Origin: Theocolax elegans
Taxonomy: Eukaryota; Arthropoda; Insecta; Hymenoptera; Cerocephalidae
Length of the DNA: 64,000 nucleotides
Reading direction: 5' to 3'
NCBI GenBank assembly: GCA_026168455.1
Contig: CM047431.1
Location: 28,337,569-28,401,568 of the forward strand
Of the stretch, positions 29,251-39,640 are shown piece by piece. The position numbers and the translations under genes are program-made. The notes below the pieces were generated by a model. That model searched no databases, was not told the DNA's origin, and saw nothing but the letters and a program-made list of their open reading frames with translations. The stretch's first letter is position 1. Every line of letters starts with the position of its first letter.

Positions 29251-30487
29251 TGTAAATACAGAGAGAAAATAAATATGATCTACTATTATAAAATAAATTT
29301 CATAATAAATGCAAAATATAAAATTGTATGTTGTGTAAAATAATACATTTTATAATTTGTAGCAAGTTAAAAATTGTTAAACAAATATTACAGAAATCAT
29401 AAATTTTATCATTAATATGTAACAGCCAAGGGAGCGGTAGCGATCGAGGTAATATGGCTAGTTGATAATTAAATTTCAATTATTAATTACATTATATCTA
29501 ATTGATAAATAGATTTTTGTTTTTTATTAACCCATTAGCGCGTAATAGTTCCAATTTTTAGTGACTTTTCAATACGAATATTTTTTTGTTATTGGCATTA
29601 AAAAAAGTTTGATTTTACATATTTTGACGTAGAATTTTGTTCTCTTTCTACTTCGGTAATTGTAATAAATATCACTAAATACTAATCACTTTTGAATTTT
29701 ACACATTATATATTTACTTACTTTTCTATCGGACAAAAATTTTATAGTTGGAATACTTGTTACAGAAAATTTGAAAAGTTTTGAACTGTACTCTGAAGCG
29801 GTTCAGAAGAGAATGAAATTTATTTTTCTGTATTATGAGCACGTTGCCAACTAAAGAATGTTACGTACACACACATACGTATTTTATATTGTCCGACTTA
29901 CACCCAAATACGCATCGTCCTTCGAATTTGTTTTGATTTCAAACTATTTGTAGCTTACTTACTAAACATTTTTTTTTATCTTAGATTCACCAAAAAGTTC
30001 AAAATTTTTATCAGCTTTTAATTTTATTCCATTAAATATCCCAATAACCCAAATAACCCAGTTTTACGGTCGGTCGGTAATTGTAATAAATATGAAGAAA
30101 TACCCAATTTTTTTTCTTATCTTTCTTGCCTAAGGCGTTATTATTACTTAAAGTCGACGCGGCGAATTCCGCATTAAGTAACTTTGATTAAATGAATTTC
30201 ACAAAAAGACTGCAGAAGACTGTGTAATTAACTGACTTTAATAAACTAAAGTGCATTGTATTCGTCTTGAAAAATGAACCCTCATGACCCGACCTGATTT
30301 TTGGGTATCTGCCTTGCCTAAGGCGCTATAAAAATAACGATTTGAAATAACGATTGATATTTGTTAATGTAGAGTAAATGATACGGTCTATACTGTTTCT
30401 TAGTTTTATTTTAAAAGCTGTTGCATCTTTTAACTGTTCAAACACTATATTTAATAAATTATTATAAACTACTTAATTTGACCATAC
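29251..30487. other. AT-rich DNA, short internal repeats, no gene seen
   Basis: Short repeated phrases only, such as CGGTAATTGTAATAAATAT (29654 and 30072) and TTGCCTAAGGCG (30125 and 30314). 29462-29525 carries further ATCTAATTGATAA repeats. A 12-base match to the conserved 28S rRNA phrase around ACAGCCAAGGGA (about 29423) appears coincidental. Confidence 0.5.
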
Positions 30488-30602
30488 TTTAATTAGATAT
30501 AACTTGTTGATTTCACCCTCCATTGTTAATTATTAAAAGGAATCGATGTGGAGGGTCAGTTTTTTAAATATATAAACACTATTTATTTAAATTTAGTTGT
30601 AC

Positions 30603-30637
30603 AACGTTTCGTCTGCGTGGTTTGCAGACCTCTTCAG
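30603..30637 (-). ncRNA. Hammerhead ribozyme motif, left arm of PLE3
   Basis: Minus strand: GTAC, CTGAAGA, stem II GTCTGC/GCAGAC with loop AAACCAC, GAAA, ACGT, triplet GTT, then GTAC. The GTAC pair gives a 4-bp stem I. Mirror of 31909-31943. Confidence 0.82.
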
Positions 30638-30878
30638 GTACTATAAATTTATTGAGCACAAAATAACAATTTTAATAATTACAAATTAACGGACGAAATA
30701 TTGAATAAATTAACGGAAGAAAATATTACCATTGATACACTGAAACGTAGATGTAATAAGCCCAGAAAGGCGTCGTCGAATAACAAGAGTATGCGAAATC
30801 GAGCGAATTTATACAAAACAAAACAAGTGTCTGCGAGTATATGTGTATGTATGTTTACAAATTAAAAGTCAATTTCTC

Positions 30879-31635
30879 TCTTTCTGACAATAAAATTATA
30901 ACCAATTGGTTTAAAAAATCAACGTATTCTAATCGTATACTAAATTTTTAATCAAATCATACTATTCAACAAAAACGAAACATAATTTATAATTTAGTAG
31001 ACAGAGCAATTATCTTATCTCATCAACAATTTCACAAACAAAATATAATGATTGTTAGAAACTTATTAAAAACGAATAACGATCCCAATAATTTCACGAA
31101 TTTGGCAATTAAAAACAGACTACGTAAAATTAAATTCACAGGCACAAGCGAAACAAGAAAACAGCTTCCAATTTGCACTATATCATTACCTTATAATCAA
31201 GAGTTTTTTAATAAATGTTCAAACATGTTAAAAAAATTTAACATTAACACAATTCCATTAATTAATCACAAATTTAATAATGTAATAAAATTAGGCAAAG
31301 ACTCAACTGAAAAATGGGATATGACAGGGGTAGTATACAAATTTAATTGTAAAAAATGCCCGGCAACTTACAACGGAGAAACTAAACGCTGCCTAAAAAA
31401 CAGAATTAAAGAACACCAGAAAAATAAAAATCCGGAAGCTGTTGTTACTGCACATATTGTTAAAAATGCGGATCATGAGTTCGATTGGAACAATGTAAAA
31501 ATATTAGATAGAGAGTCATCCTACAAAAAACGAATTATTTCAGAAATGTTACACATTAATTATTATAATTCGACTACCAATAGAAAAGAAGACGTACAAT
31601 ATTTAAACCGACAATATAAAAGTATTATGATGTGA
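30879..31635 (+). pseudogene. PLE3 C-terminal region with GIY-YIG endonuclease
   Basis: The frame begins within the linker (NKIITNWFKKSTYSNRILNF), hits an in-frame TAA at 30949-30951, and continues as NIIYNLVDRAIILSHQQFH through to 31635. The GIY-YIG domain is complete: VVYKFNCKKC, ATYNGETKRCLKNRIKEH, then DRESSYKKRIISEMLH. YIG is replaced by YNG. RT is entirely missing, so the copy is 5' truncated and cannot move by itself. Confidence 0.85.
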
Positions 31636-31908
31636 TTTAAAGAGACTATTTATATCCGAGTATTTCTAAGAAATTGACTTTTAATTTGTAAACATACATA
31701 CACATATACTCGCAGACACTTGTTTTGTTTTGTATAAATTCGCTCGATTTCGCATACTCTTGTTATTCGACGACGCCTTTCTGGGCTTATTACATCTACG
31801 TTTCAGTGTATCAATGGTAATATTTTCTTCCGTTAATTTATTCAATATTTCGTCCGTTAATTTGTAATTATTAAAATTGTTATTTTGTGCTCAATAAATT
31901 TATAGTAC

Positions 31909-31943
31909 CTGAAGAGGTCTGCAAACCACGCAGACGAAACGTT
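31909..31943 (+). ncRNA. Hammerhead ribozyme motif, right arm of PLE3
   Basis: CTGAAGA (31909-31915), stem II GTCTGC/GCAGAC, GAAA, ACGT, triplet GTT at 31941-31943. A 4-bp GTAC/GTAC stem I flanks it. Of the six motifs seen, this pair has the cleanest secondary structure. Confidence 0.83.
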
Positions 31944-32160
31944 GTACAACTAAATTTAAATAAATAGTGTTTATTTATTTAAAAAACTGACCCTCGACAT
32001 CGATTCCTTTTAATAATTTAATTAGATATCTTATTTCACCATTAAATCAATTAAATTTACTTATTGGTATCTTAATTACTGATTAATAATGTTTGTAGTA
32101 TCAACAAAATTAATTGTAATTAAAAGAACTCACTTAAATCCGTTTTATAAAAATTGATGT

Positions 32161-32735
32161 CACCCTGTACAGTGAAAAGTTGCTAATTAATTAAATTAAT
32201 TAATTAAAAACGATGCAAACGTTTTCAAATCCAAATATCTCCGACTCTATTGCTCCTACATAGCTAACCAAAGAACTCGTCCAAGATAATGTTAAAATCT
32301 AACTTTTCCCAAATATTGGATTTAAAAAATTAAAAATTACAACAAAAATTTGCTCTGCTATAGAATATATCATGTGTGGAATAAATGTATCGTCAATTAA
32401 AGTAAAAAATCGCTGGCCTCAGATCACATGAAATTATTAGCCGAGGCGAAGTAATACTTAATTTTCAATTTTTCAATTAACCAATACTCGGTTAATGGGT
32501 AATCTTTATATTTCATTAACCATTACTCGGTTAATGGGTAATCTTCATTTCATTAACCACCACTCGGTTAATTTTTAATTTTCATTAACCAATAATTAGT
32601 TAACGGGAAATTTTTTCTTTAAATTATCCATTAACTAAATAATGGAAAAATTACTTACTTCAGTTAACAAGTTACTAATGTATCGTTAATTAAAGCAAAA
32701 AATATTAATGAAATAATCATTAACGCTGATCCCTG
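32161..32735 (-). repeat. hAT-like AT-rich repeat, right copy
   Basis: Inverse counterpart of 21280-21820. The outer end is GATCCCTG and the inner end CACCCTGTACAGTG. It holds four TTAACCGAGTAATGG-type units at 32460-32600. Confidence 0.7.
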
Positions 32736-33071
32736 ATCGCAATTAAGTCAGCGCATTAATACTGCAACCATATTGTCATTGAAAAATGACAGTTTATACC
32801 CATTTCATAGAACCAACAGTTTTATTCAACAATTATTATTATCCTGGATAAACTTTTTATCACCCAATTAATTGAATTATATAATGTTTATTTAATCTCA
32901 TTAATGAAATTTTACAAAACTATCATGTACCTAACAGAAATTAAATTTAAGAACATTTAAGGAAATGATTAATTGAAGATAAGTTTAATGTAACCGGTGG
33001 AACTTGTAATTGGGTTTTAAGACCTTTTTCACTAAATTGTCTTTTTTAGTATTATTGATAATTAATAGTAA

Positions 33072-33325
33072 TTTCAAACTAAGGTTTCTCGATCTTGGCG
33101 AATAAACCATACATTTAATTAGATGGCGACGTTTCGATGACTTTTCGTCATCCTCATCAGGCAATACCTTTAATTACAAAAACGTATACATTTGATTAAT
33201 TAACAATAATTATTGATTGCGTTTTTTAGCCCATTGATTTATAACATTTTACTTACTACTTGTCATCTAATTAAATGGTTTATTCACCAAGATCGAGAAA
33301 CCTTAGTTTGAAATCAAATTTGCGT
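33072..33325. mobile_element. Miniature hammerhead-bearing inverted repeat (PLE terminal derivative)
   Basis: About 60-bp arms: 33072-33130 opens TTCAAACTAAGGTTTCTCG and its inverse ends at about 33322, with CTAATTAAATGG near the inner ends. Between them are one hammerhead core and about 100 bp of AT-rich sequence. No protein is encoded. It looks like a PLE terminus reduced to a short fold-back unit. Confidence 0.65.
33128..33160 (-). ncRNA. Hammerhead ribozyme motif in the miniature element
   Basis: Minus strand: CTGATGA, stem II GATGAC/GTCATC with loop GAAAA, GAAA, ACGT and triplet GTC. It uses the CTGATGA form, as in PLE1, but a different stem II with compensating base changes. Confidence 0.78.
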
Positions 33326-34394
33326 GGATGACAATTTGTGGATGAATTTATTGAAATAATTTAAAAAAACTCAACGAACAAAATATCTATTTGTCGCTGA
33401 GGTCTAGGCTTTAAGATACAAGTCGGTAAATGGCCGACTTGTTGAGAGAGGGGGGACATATCGCGAACTAAAATAATAGACACAGTCAACGCGACTGGTA
33501 TAGTGCAATAAATTAGCTAATTATTATAGTAAAAACACGATCGTGTGAAGTGGTACCACTTATTTTATTAGCTGCTGTATCCTTGGTAAATAACGATCAG
33601 CCGATCAGTCTCTCTCTCTCTCTCTCACTCTATCTCGTTGCGGTTTAGGATGAGTTAACCGGTCGCCTATGCGCCGAGATTGCGTGGCTACAGGTCGGTT
33701 TCCTATAGTGATAGTGAAACTCATACCGCGAATGCAGGATCGCCCTGCACTTAAAATGCACACACGGTCACAACTATTTATCAAGCATGGGCGTAGCTAA
33801 GCACGGGACGCGGGGAACAATACATGTCGCGTGTCAAAGCGGTTATCTCTTTTTCACGTCTTCTCTATTCTGCTGCGCTCGCAAATCTTTCACGTGCAAA
33901 GCTGATTTCGCTCGTGTGGCCACGACGAACCGAGCCGAGCCGAATCTCTCCGGCCCGAGCCGATGCGAACATTACGATACTGTTTGCTCGTGTTGCTCGA
34001 ATTCGTCAACTGGTAAGGTAAACATTGCCTTATCGATACAATATATATATATATATATATTACTATATTCAATTTCGAAAAGGTTTTTTGTGCATAATAA
34101 ATTTAAAATAATGTTACAAATATACATTCAATCATAAAATTCTAATATTTTTTCACTATCATGGATACCTTGAAAATTAAACAGGTTTCCACACCACCTT
34201 CGAGGTAGTGTTATGGTGCGTTGGGTTTTATACCAAAAATTTAGGTTACTAAAATAAAATTAAAATTTATAAAAAAAAACTTTTACCAAAATTTAGTATA
34301 ATGAAATAAGAATCAAAATAAAATAAAATGGATGCATATTAAATACATAACGTGGAATCCCATCGCCGTTAGCCACACACTACGTAATGAGGTA
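33326..34394. other. Mixed-composition region with microsatellites
   Basis: Includes a (TC)n tract near 33608-33627 and a (TA)n tract near 34040-34060. A purine-rich GAGAGAGGGGGGACAT block at about 33443 could border an LTR, but no partner was found. The GC-rich stretch 33790-34020 holds overlapping short frames with no recognisable domains. Confidence 0.35.
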
Positions 34395-34786
34395 CTTATT
34401 GGGAATTTGACCCTTAAAAAAATCATGTTTTTTAACCCAACCGATTAAAAAATCAATATAATAAGTTTCTAAATACTTTTTTTAGTGGAGAAATGTGTTT
34501 TCGGTCGTTTTTAGTGATTTGTAGTTCGCTTAACCCAAAAGTAAGTTTAGCCCGATCAGCGGGTTTATATATATTTGGGTTATTGGACGGATACAAAAGC
34601 AAGTTGAAACTACAGTGTAATGGAAATGGTAAAATAAATCGTGGAATAAAAATTATTTTTTTGTTAAAAATCGATCGGAAACACATTTCTCCACTAAAAA
34701 AAGTAATTAGAAAGTTATTTTATGCACCTTTTAATCAATTAGATTAAAAAAAACATGATTTTTTTGGGGGTCAAATTCCGAATAAG
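34395..34786. mobile_element. Fold-back MITE, about 390 bp
   Basis: The ends CTTATTGGGAATTTGACCC (34395-34413) and its near inverse GGGTCAAATTCCGAATAAG (34768-34786) begin imperfect inverted arms of about 110 bp. These include TTTTTTTAGTGGAGAAATGTG on the left, mirrored on the right, around an unrelated 160-bp centre. No coding capacity was seen; superfamily undetermined. Confidence 0.75.
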
Positions 34787-35164
34787 ATCCCGTTATGATA
34801 AAAATGTTTAAATATAATTATTAACTGTAAATTTTATACGATATGAAATCTTATTAACTTTGAATGTATATAATAATAATTACAAATTTTAATGAAAAAA
34901 TAACTTACCAAAAATAGTTCAGTGAATATACATACTAAATTGTAGTATTAAATACTTATTAAAATTTTGGTATTTTTTAAACGGAGCTAAATAAAACTTC
35001 ATCTCCCAAAATTAATTTATTTATAGTAACAAAACTTTCTTCTTAAATAAGAAATTTTTATATTAATTTTGAAGAAGGATTTAAAACACTTCAGGCATAT
35101 ATAAATAATAATATGTGTCTCTAATTTCTCCTGTAATTCTTAATTTGATTTCTTCTTGGTTTGA
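34787..35164. other. AT-rich spacer, no gene seen
   Basis: No recognisable repeat or gene apart from short AT runs. Confidence 0.5.
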
Positions 35165-35332
35165 TTCATAATTATATCCAATTTAATTTTCCTCTTAGTT
35201 ATGGCGCCTAAATATTTATTTTGATGTTTGTAAACAATTTGATTTCTTACATAACTTCCTATTTCTATAAAATTAATATTTGTTTATTTAAAAAAATTTT
35301 TTTATATAAATATACATTTTCTACTCTGTAAC
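35165..35332. repeat. Diverged copy of the array C-segment end
   Basis: AATTATATCCAATTTA, TTGTAAACAAATT-like and TATTAATACATTTTCTACTC-like phrases match 55070-55230 in order but with many changes. It directly abuts the LTR element, whose insertion split it from the array unit on the other side. Confidence 0.6.
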
Positions 35333-35336
35333 GGGA

Positions 35337-36212
35337 AATTTATTGATCGCCGTGTAATACGATCTCCGCAAACTCGTTAACAAATCCCTACGAGAATAGG
35401 ATTCGTGAGTTATCCCGGCTCACGTGCGCGAGATGCGCTTGGCTAACTTAGCCTCAGCTTCGGCGGAGTTCTCTTGACACAGAAGCTAAATAGGAGAGAG
35501 GGCGGTTCGTGATTCTTAAATTGCTACAAATGATAACGCGAGTCTAAGGTAAATGATAATCTTTAATTAAAAATCAAGTAACATAGTACAAGGTAGCGAA
35601 TTCACCTAGGAATGAGGTGCGTACACACAATCGCGAATACTTCGAAAAGAAAGAGAAATCGAGAGGCGTGAAAGGAGCAAGAGGGAGAGAGAATAAGTGC
35701 GCGTAAGAACCTGGTACTTACAAGGTTGAGTCGAAGACCAACGGACTCGCTCGGCTCTGACACCTAGGTCGGTTGGTACGTGCTCGCAATCGGCGACCCG
35801 GGGATACCTCGTCCGGAGAGCACTGTCTGTTGTTGGTGACGCGCAAAAACCCCAGTGTTACCCGTAGTGGGTAATGAATACAGCCAACGGAAGGTAGTGC
35901 GAAGTCCAACGAAAAGTCGCTCTAGCCGATGTAAGTTGCGTGGCAACGGAAAAGTCTCTACCGGCTCAGACCGGCTCAAAATCGCGTTAGTGTTCGGCGC
36001 GTACCGTAAGTGGCACGCCGGTTGACTCGCGTAAGAAAAGTGGTTCTCTCTCTCTCTCTCTCTTTACCGATCTCGGCATCGGTAATTTTCTCTCTCTTTG
36101 CGTTCATCGTAGCTATGTCGTCGCTGGCACCTGTAACATCTGTTAGTGTATTAGATACATAGATTATTAGCAGGTCCAGGCGAGAACATAACAAGAAACA
36201 ATCCTCGTTATA
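35337..36212 (-). repeat. 3' LTR of minus-strand LTR element
   Basis: Runs TGTAACGGG to CTCGTTATA on the plus strand. It is flanked internally (36213-36230) by GCCGCTCCCCCAGAC, whose complement is a purine-rich PPT. It contains ~320 bp (about 35515-35830) missing from the 5' LTR and a (TC)n tract. Confidence 0.8.
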
Positions 36213-36639
36213 TGCCGCTCCCCCAGACGCTGGGTAGCCGTTGGCGAACCAGCTTCTTGATGCCCACTCTCTCAAGTGAACGATTTTATTGATTCGCGAA
36301 GAAGCATCACAAGAAATATATAAACAAAGTATAATTTACATTGGAATGTAGAAAAAGTTTTTGAAGAATAGACAAAGAGTAGAAATTTCTTTATATTCCT
36401 GAAGTGGATAAGAATCGTAATTAATCAAGCCTTCCTTGTTCTCTCTCTTTTACATTTTTGTATTTATCGGTTTTCATACAAAAGTAATCAATATAGATAA
36501 GAAGAAAAGAAAAAAAAAACTAACATAGTAATTACAAACTATAGCAAAAGCGAATCTTTACAACGAAAAGATAATATTTGTTTGATTAAATGCGCAGGGA
36601 GAAAAAAAAAACGCTTTTGCTATAAGAAGTTATTGCTTC
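36213..36639 (-). other. Untranslated 3' region of LTR element with PPT
   Basis: The PPT-like GTCTGGGGGAGCGGC (minus strand) lies next to the LTR. The remainder is AT-rich with A-runs and no gene. Confidence 0.6.
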
Positions 36640-37764
36640 CTAATGCGTGTTCGTTCTGAATTGGATGTCCGGGTGATTGTATCGATTTGGACAATCACGG
36701 CCCCGGTTTATCCCTTTCATGCCGCACGCGTGGCATTTCTTCCAGTCACCTAACGTCGGGAGTACTGGTGGTGGTCGTTGTCCGGCTGTGGCCTTGAGCC
36801 ATTCCGCCATTTTCCGATTATGGAGTATCGCCAATAGTCGTTTTTGGAGCTCGTGAGCCTTTTTGGAGCTATTTTCTTTAAAGGTGCGTAGCTCCGTGAA
36901 GGCGGCTAGTCTTTGATCGGGAGAGTTTGTGGACGTCGCACTGTATATATGCTGGCATATTTGTTGTGCTTTGGCTGCACACTCCTGTTGGCACACAGAG
37001 ATGATGTGGCGGACTCTTGCTTCGTCTGCGACGGCCGCACGGTACTTTTCCTGAGCCGTGCTCTAGATCTTGGTGACTTCATTTGTTTCCGCCCGGTCTT
37101 TAGCCCATGAGAAGTAATCGAGCTGTCCATTATTTAAGAGATCACGGGCTTTTTCTCCTGCTCCGCGCAACAAGAGGTGGAATGCACGGAGAAGGCGCAC
37201 TTTTTCTGCCTCGAGCACGTTCCTTTTTTTGTAGACGTGGTCCAAGCCTGCCCTTAGCAATTCCCATTCCTCTTCGAGAGTATAAGGTAGCCTAAATACA
37301 ATGGGTGTTACGTGCCTGTCCTGGTTAGAGGTCGCAAGCGCCTGTGCATCTTCGGGACTTGTAGATTCGGAGACTTTCTCCGTAGTTGCGTTATCGTAGG
37401 AGAGTGGATCTGGTTCGGTCCGTACCGCAGACTTTTCCGAGCCACCCAGTAGTCCCTTGGTTAACTCACTCGTGTCAGCTGGATCGTTTGATTGAACTTC
37501 CTGCGGTTTGGTTGGTTGGGCCGTTATGGAGTTGGTTGTTTGCTCCGTTGTATTTAGTCCTATGGCAGGGGTGTTGTCTACAGTATCCCCTGCCAAATGC
37601 AAAGTTACGCGGTCTACGAGCTCCTGGATTAGCTCTTCCATCCTAATTCTGTTGGCGAAATAAATCGACGTAATTAATTTCCTGAACAGAGATTGTCTAA
37701 ACTGAACATGATGGATTGAAAGCGATAGATAGAAATTATGCGGTGCGAATTGAGTAAGCGTCAA
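36640..37764 (-). pseudogene. Gag-like ORF located downstream of pol
   Basis: Two overlapping frames. 37764-37063 includes MEELIQELVDRVTLHLAGD, an acidic linker, then FRLPYTLEEEWELLRAGLDH and HLLLRGAGEKARDLLNNGQL. 36996-36640 gives CQQECAAKAQQICQHIYSA, a helical stretch and CHACGMKGINRGRDCP, a degenerate zinc-knuckle-like motif. Composition and the cysteine motif suggest a Gag, but it lies 3' of the integrase tail on the same strand, not between PBS and pol. A frameshift near 37063 breaks it. It could be a rearranged gag, a gag from a second nested element, or a lineage-specific third ORF. Confidence 0.5.
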
Positions 37765-37799
37765 GCAAGAAGATAGACCAGGCGGTGGGAAATTTTTAG

Positions 37800-38610
37800 A
37801 GGCGTGATTTTTTCTTCGAACATGTTTGTCGGGGTGAAGTTTCTCGCTCTTCTAAAATTTTTCGGGTAGAGCCTTTCAGTCGTCTGCGTTTACGCTTTTC
37901 CAAACCTGAGGTTACGGGTTTCTCAGAATTATCAGATGCGTTTGCACTAATGTTTTCCGAGTTTTTTACCTGTTTAACGGTAATTTGTGCCTTTCTCAGC
38001 CGACCTCGCCTTCGTGAAGATTATTCTGCCGATTCAGAAAGGACGTTGTCGTCTTCGGGATCTTCTGGCGAAGGGTCACTAGGTTGGTCCGCCAGAGCTG
38101 GATTCGCGTTAAGTGGTTTTAAGTCGACAACATGAATTTTACCGCAATTCTCTCCTTGATCGTCAGTGAGCTCATATGCGTTGCATCCATGCTTTTTGGA
38201 TATGCGATACGATCCGGAGGATTGTATGCGATTTCACTTCCATACAAGGTCCCCTACGTCATATTGTACATCGCGATGTTTCGCATCGTAATATCGCGCT
38301 TGTCGATCGTGGGGTTTGCTCGCATGTGAGGTAGCTGCTTGATGCACTGCCGGTAATGTCTCCATGCGTTTTTGCCAATTCGACCGAGAGAGCTTTTTCT
38401 TCTCATTGGAAATCTCGCGTTTTTCGCGATGTCGAAAAGAGTTAGGTGGAATCGGTTGACGACCCATACTCAAAAATGCGGGACTAAAACCCGTCGATTT
38501 TTGTACGGCTGTGTTGTACGCAAACACAAGCTCGGGCAGGTGTTAGTCCCACGTGCTGTGTTTCGTTTTAATGAAAGCCGTAGTAATTGCTTTGCACATG
38601 TCAAAGTGGC
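37800..38610 (-). pseudogene. Integrase C-terminal part of LTR element pol
   Basis: Frames encode HFDMCKAITTAFIKTKHSTW, then LVFAYNTAVQKSTGFSPAFL, MGRQPIPP, ARYYDAKHRDVQYDVGDLVW, and a basic tail KRKRRRLKGSTRK ending near 37800. This is the last third of a gypsy integrase (catalytic Glu region partly lost) with the chromatin-binding C-terminal segment. It is truncated at about 38610 by unrelated DNA. Confidence 0.78.
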
Positions 38611-39319
38611 AACTAGCGAGCCCCTGGCGAACACCTACCTAGCCGTACAAGCTATACGAGTCCCTAGATAAACCTACCTACCCATATATATTGAGCCTAG
38701 CTACCTACCCGCACAGTCTAATATCCCAATCCCAAGCACGGCACAAGTTAACACAAGGTGGCCCTGGCATTCAGCAGAATGAGGTTAGTTTGCTATACGT
38801 AAACAAGGTGTATAGCAGACCTCTTTAACAGTATATAAATGAATACGCATACTTGCGTAATTCCCACGACAAAGTATTTACCTGGAGCTGTAGACGGAGA
38901 AGCTATCAGTCACCGAGGTTAACGTCGTCGAGGAGAGAGGGGTGAGTTGGCCCCGAGCAGCGATGCAACGGCGGGTAAGTTTCGTACCTGAAACTCACAC
39001 TGAATAACTTAGTTGAAGAACGCATGAAGGAACGAGGTAATAGTCACCTGGCAGGAAGTATACAGCATCTCCGAGACTTGAACTGCACCAGGTCAACATA
39101 CATTTACAGTATATGTGCACCGCTACAGCCTGAATGCAGCGGTAATCGACTCGCTCGCTCGATGCGAGATCGATGTACCGCGTACAAGTACGTACTGCGC
39201 AGGCGCGCGGTACGATCGCGGCTCTCGAGCACACCGAAAGCGAGAGCTCTACGGACGGTCGTTCCGACGAGATCGAGGTAATCAGCGAGCGATCAGAGCG
39301 TGTACGAGTAAGCAAAGAG

Positions 39320-39354
<35 letters not shown>

Positions 39355-39640
39355 CAGCTTTCCGACCAAGCGTCCCGGATTCTCCGTAAAGGTTGGTGTT
39401 TAATTATCTCTCTCTGCTGACGGAACCGCCGTGTACCGTAGGAAGTGCGTGCGAGCATCCCCTTCCTTCCCTACCACGTATCGGGCCGGCGGTTGTAAAG
39501 CCTGTTTATAATATTCTGCTATGATAACCCGCGTGTTACGCGTGTACGATAACGTGGCTGGCGCCCATCCACTATATTTATTTATATTTTCAGCAATAAA
39601 TACTTGTCTTATTATTACCAAATAGCTGACCCTTATTGAC
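38611..39640. other. Foreign ~1-kb insert within pol
   Basis: Breaks the RNase H-integrase continuity. Its sequence is GC-richer and not retroviral. It has a TATA-like GTATATAAATGA at about 38833 and a splice-donor-like GGCGGGTAAGTTTCG at 38965. A second GC-rich stretch at 39110-39310 ends in a (GA)n tract at 39324-39350. It could be a captured promoter/first exon or another element's end; not identified. Confidence 0.4.

Larger units (their letters stand above)
30501..32016 (+). mobile_element. Short Penelope-like element with inverted ribozyme-bearing termini (PLE3)
   Basis: Inverted arms at 30528-30877 and 31670-32019 are near-identical over 350 bp, each with a hammerhead motif. Between them lies only the 3' end of a PLE gene. 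A 13-bp direct repeat TTTAATTAGATAT flanks it at 30488-30500 and 32017-32029, with a 27-bp extra segment (30501-30527) on the left only. This is the same architecture as the inverted dimer at 5.3-17.8 kb, from a different PLE family (stem II and sequence differ). Confidence 0.82.
21280..32735. mobile_element. Candidate composite hAT-like region with long inverted repeats
   Basis: The left end CAGGGATC (21280-21287) and right end GATCCCTG (32728-32735) have hAT-type CAGRG termini. The flanking 8-mers are ATTGCAAT (21272-21279) and ATCGCAAT (32736-32743), 7 of 8 identical, matching the 8-bp duplication size of hAT elements. Inside both ends lie ~550-575-bp inverted repeats rich in TTAATGGTTAATG-like motifs. 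No transposase was found inside; the interior holds other elements. It could alternatively be two independent non-autonomous insertions in opposite orientation. Confidence 0.45.

Noticed and set aside
29420..29440. 28S rDNA fragment / R2 target site (ACAGCCAAGGGA).
   Set aside because: Only about 12 bases match and the surroundings are unrelated AT-rich DNA.
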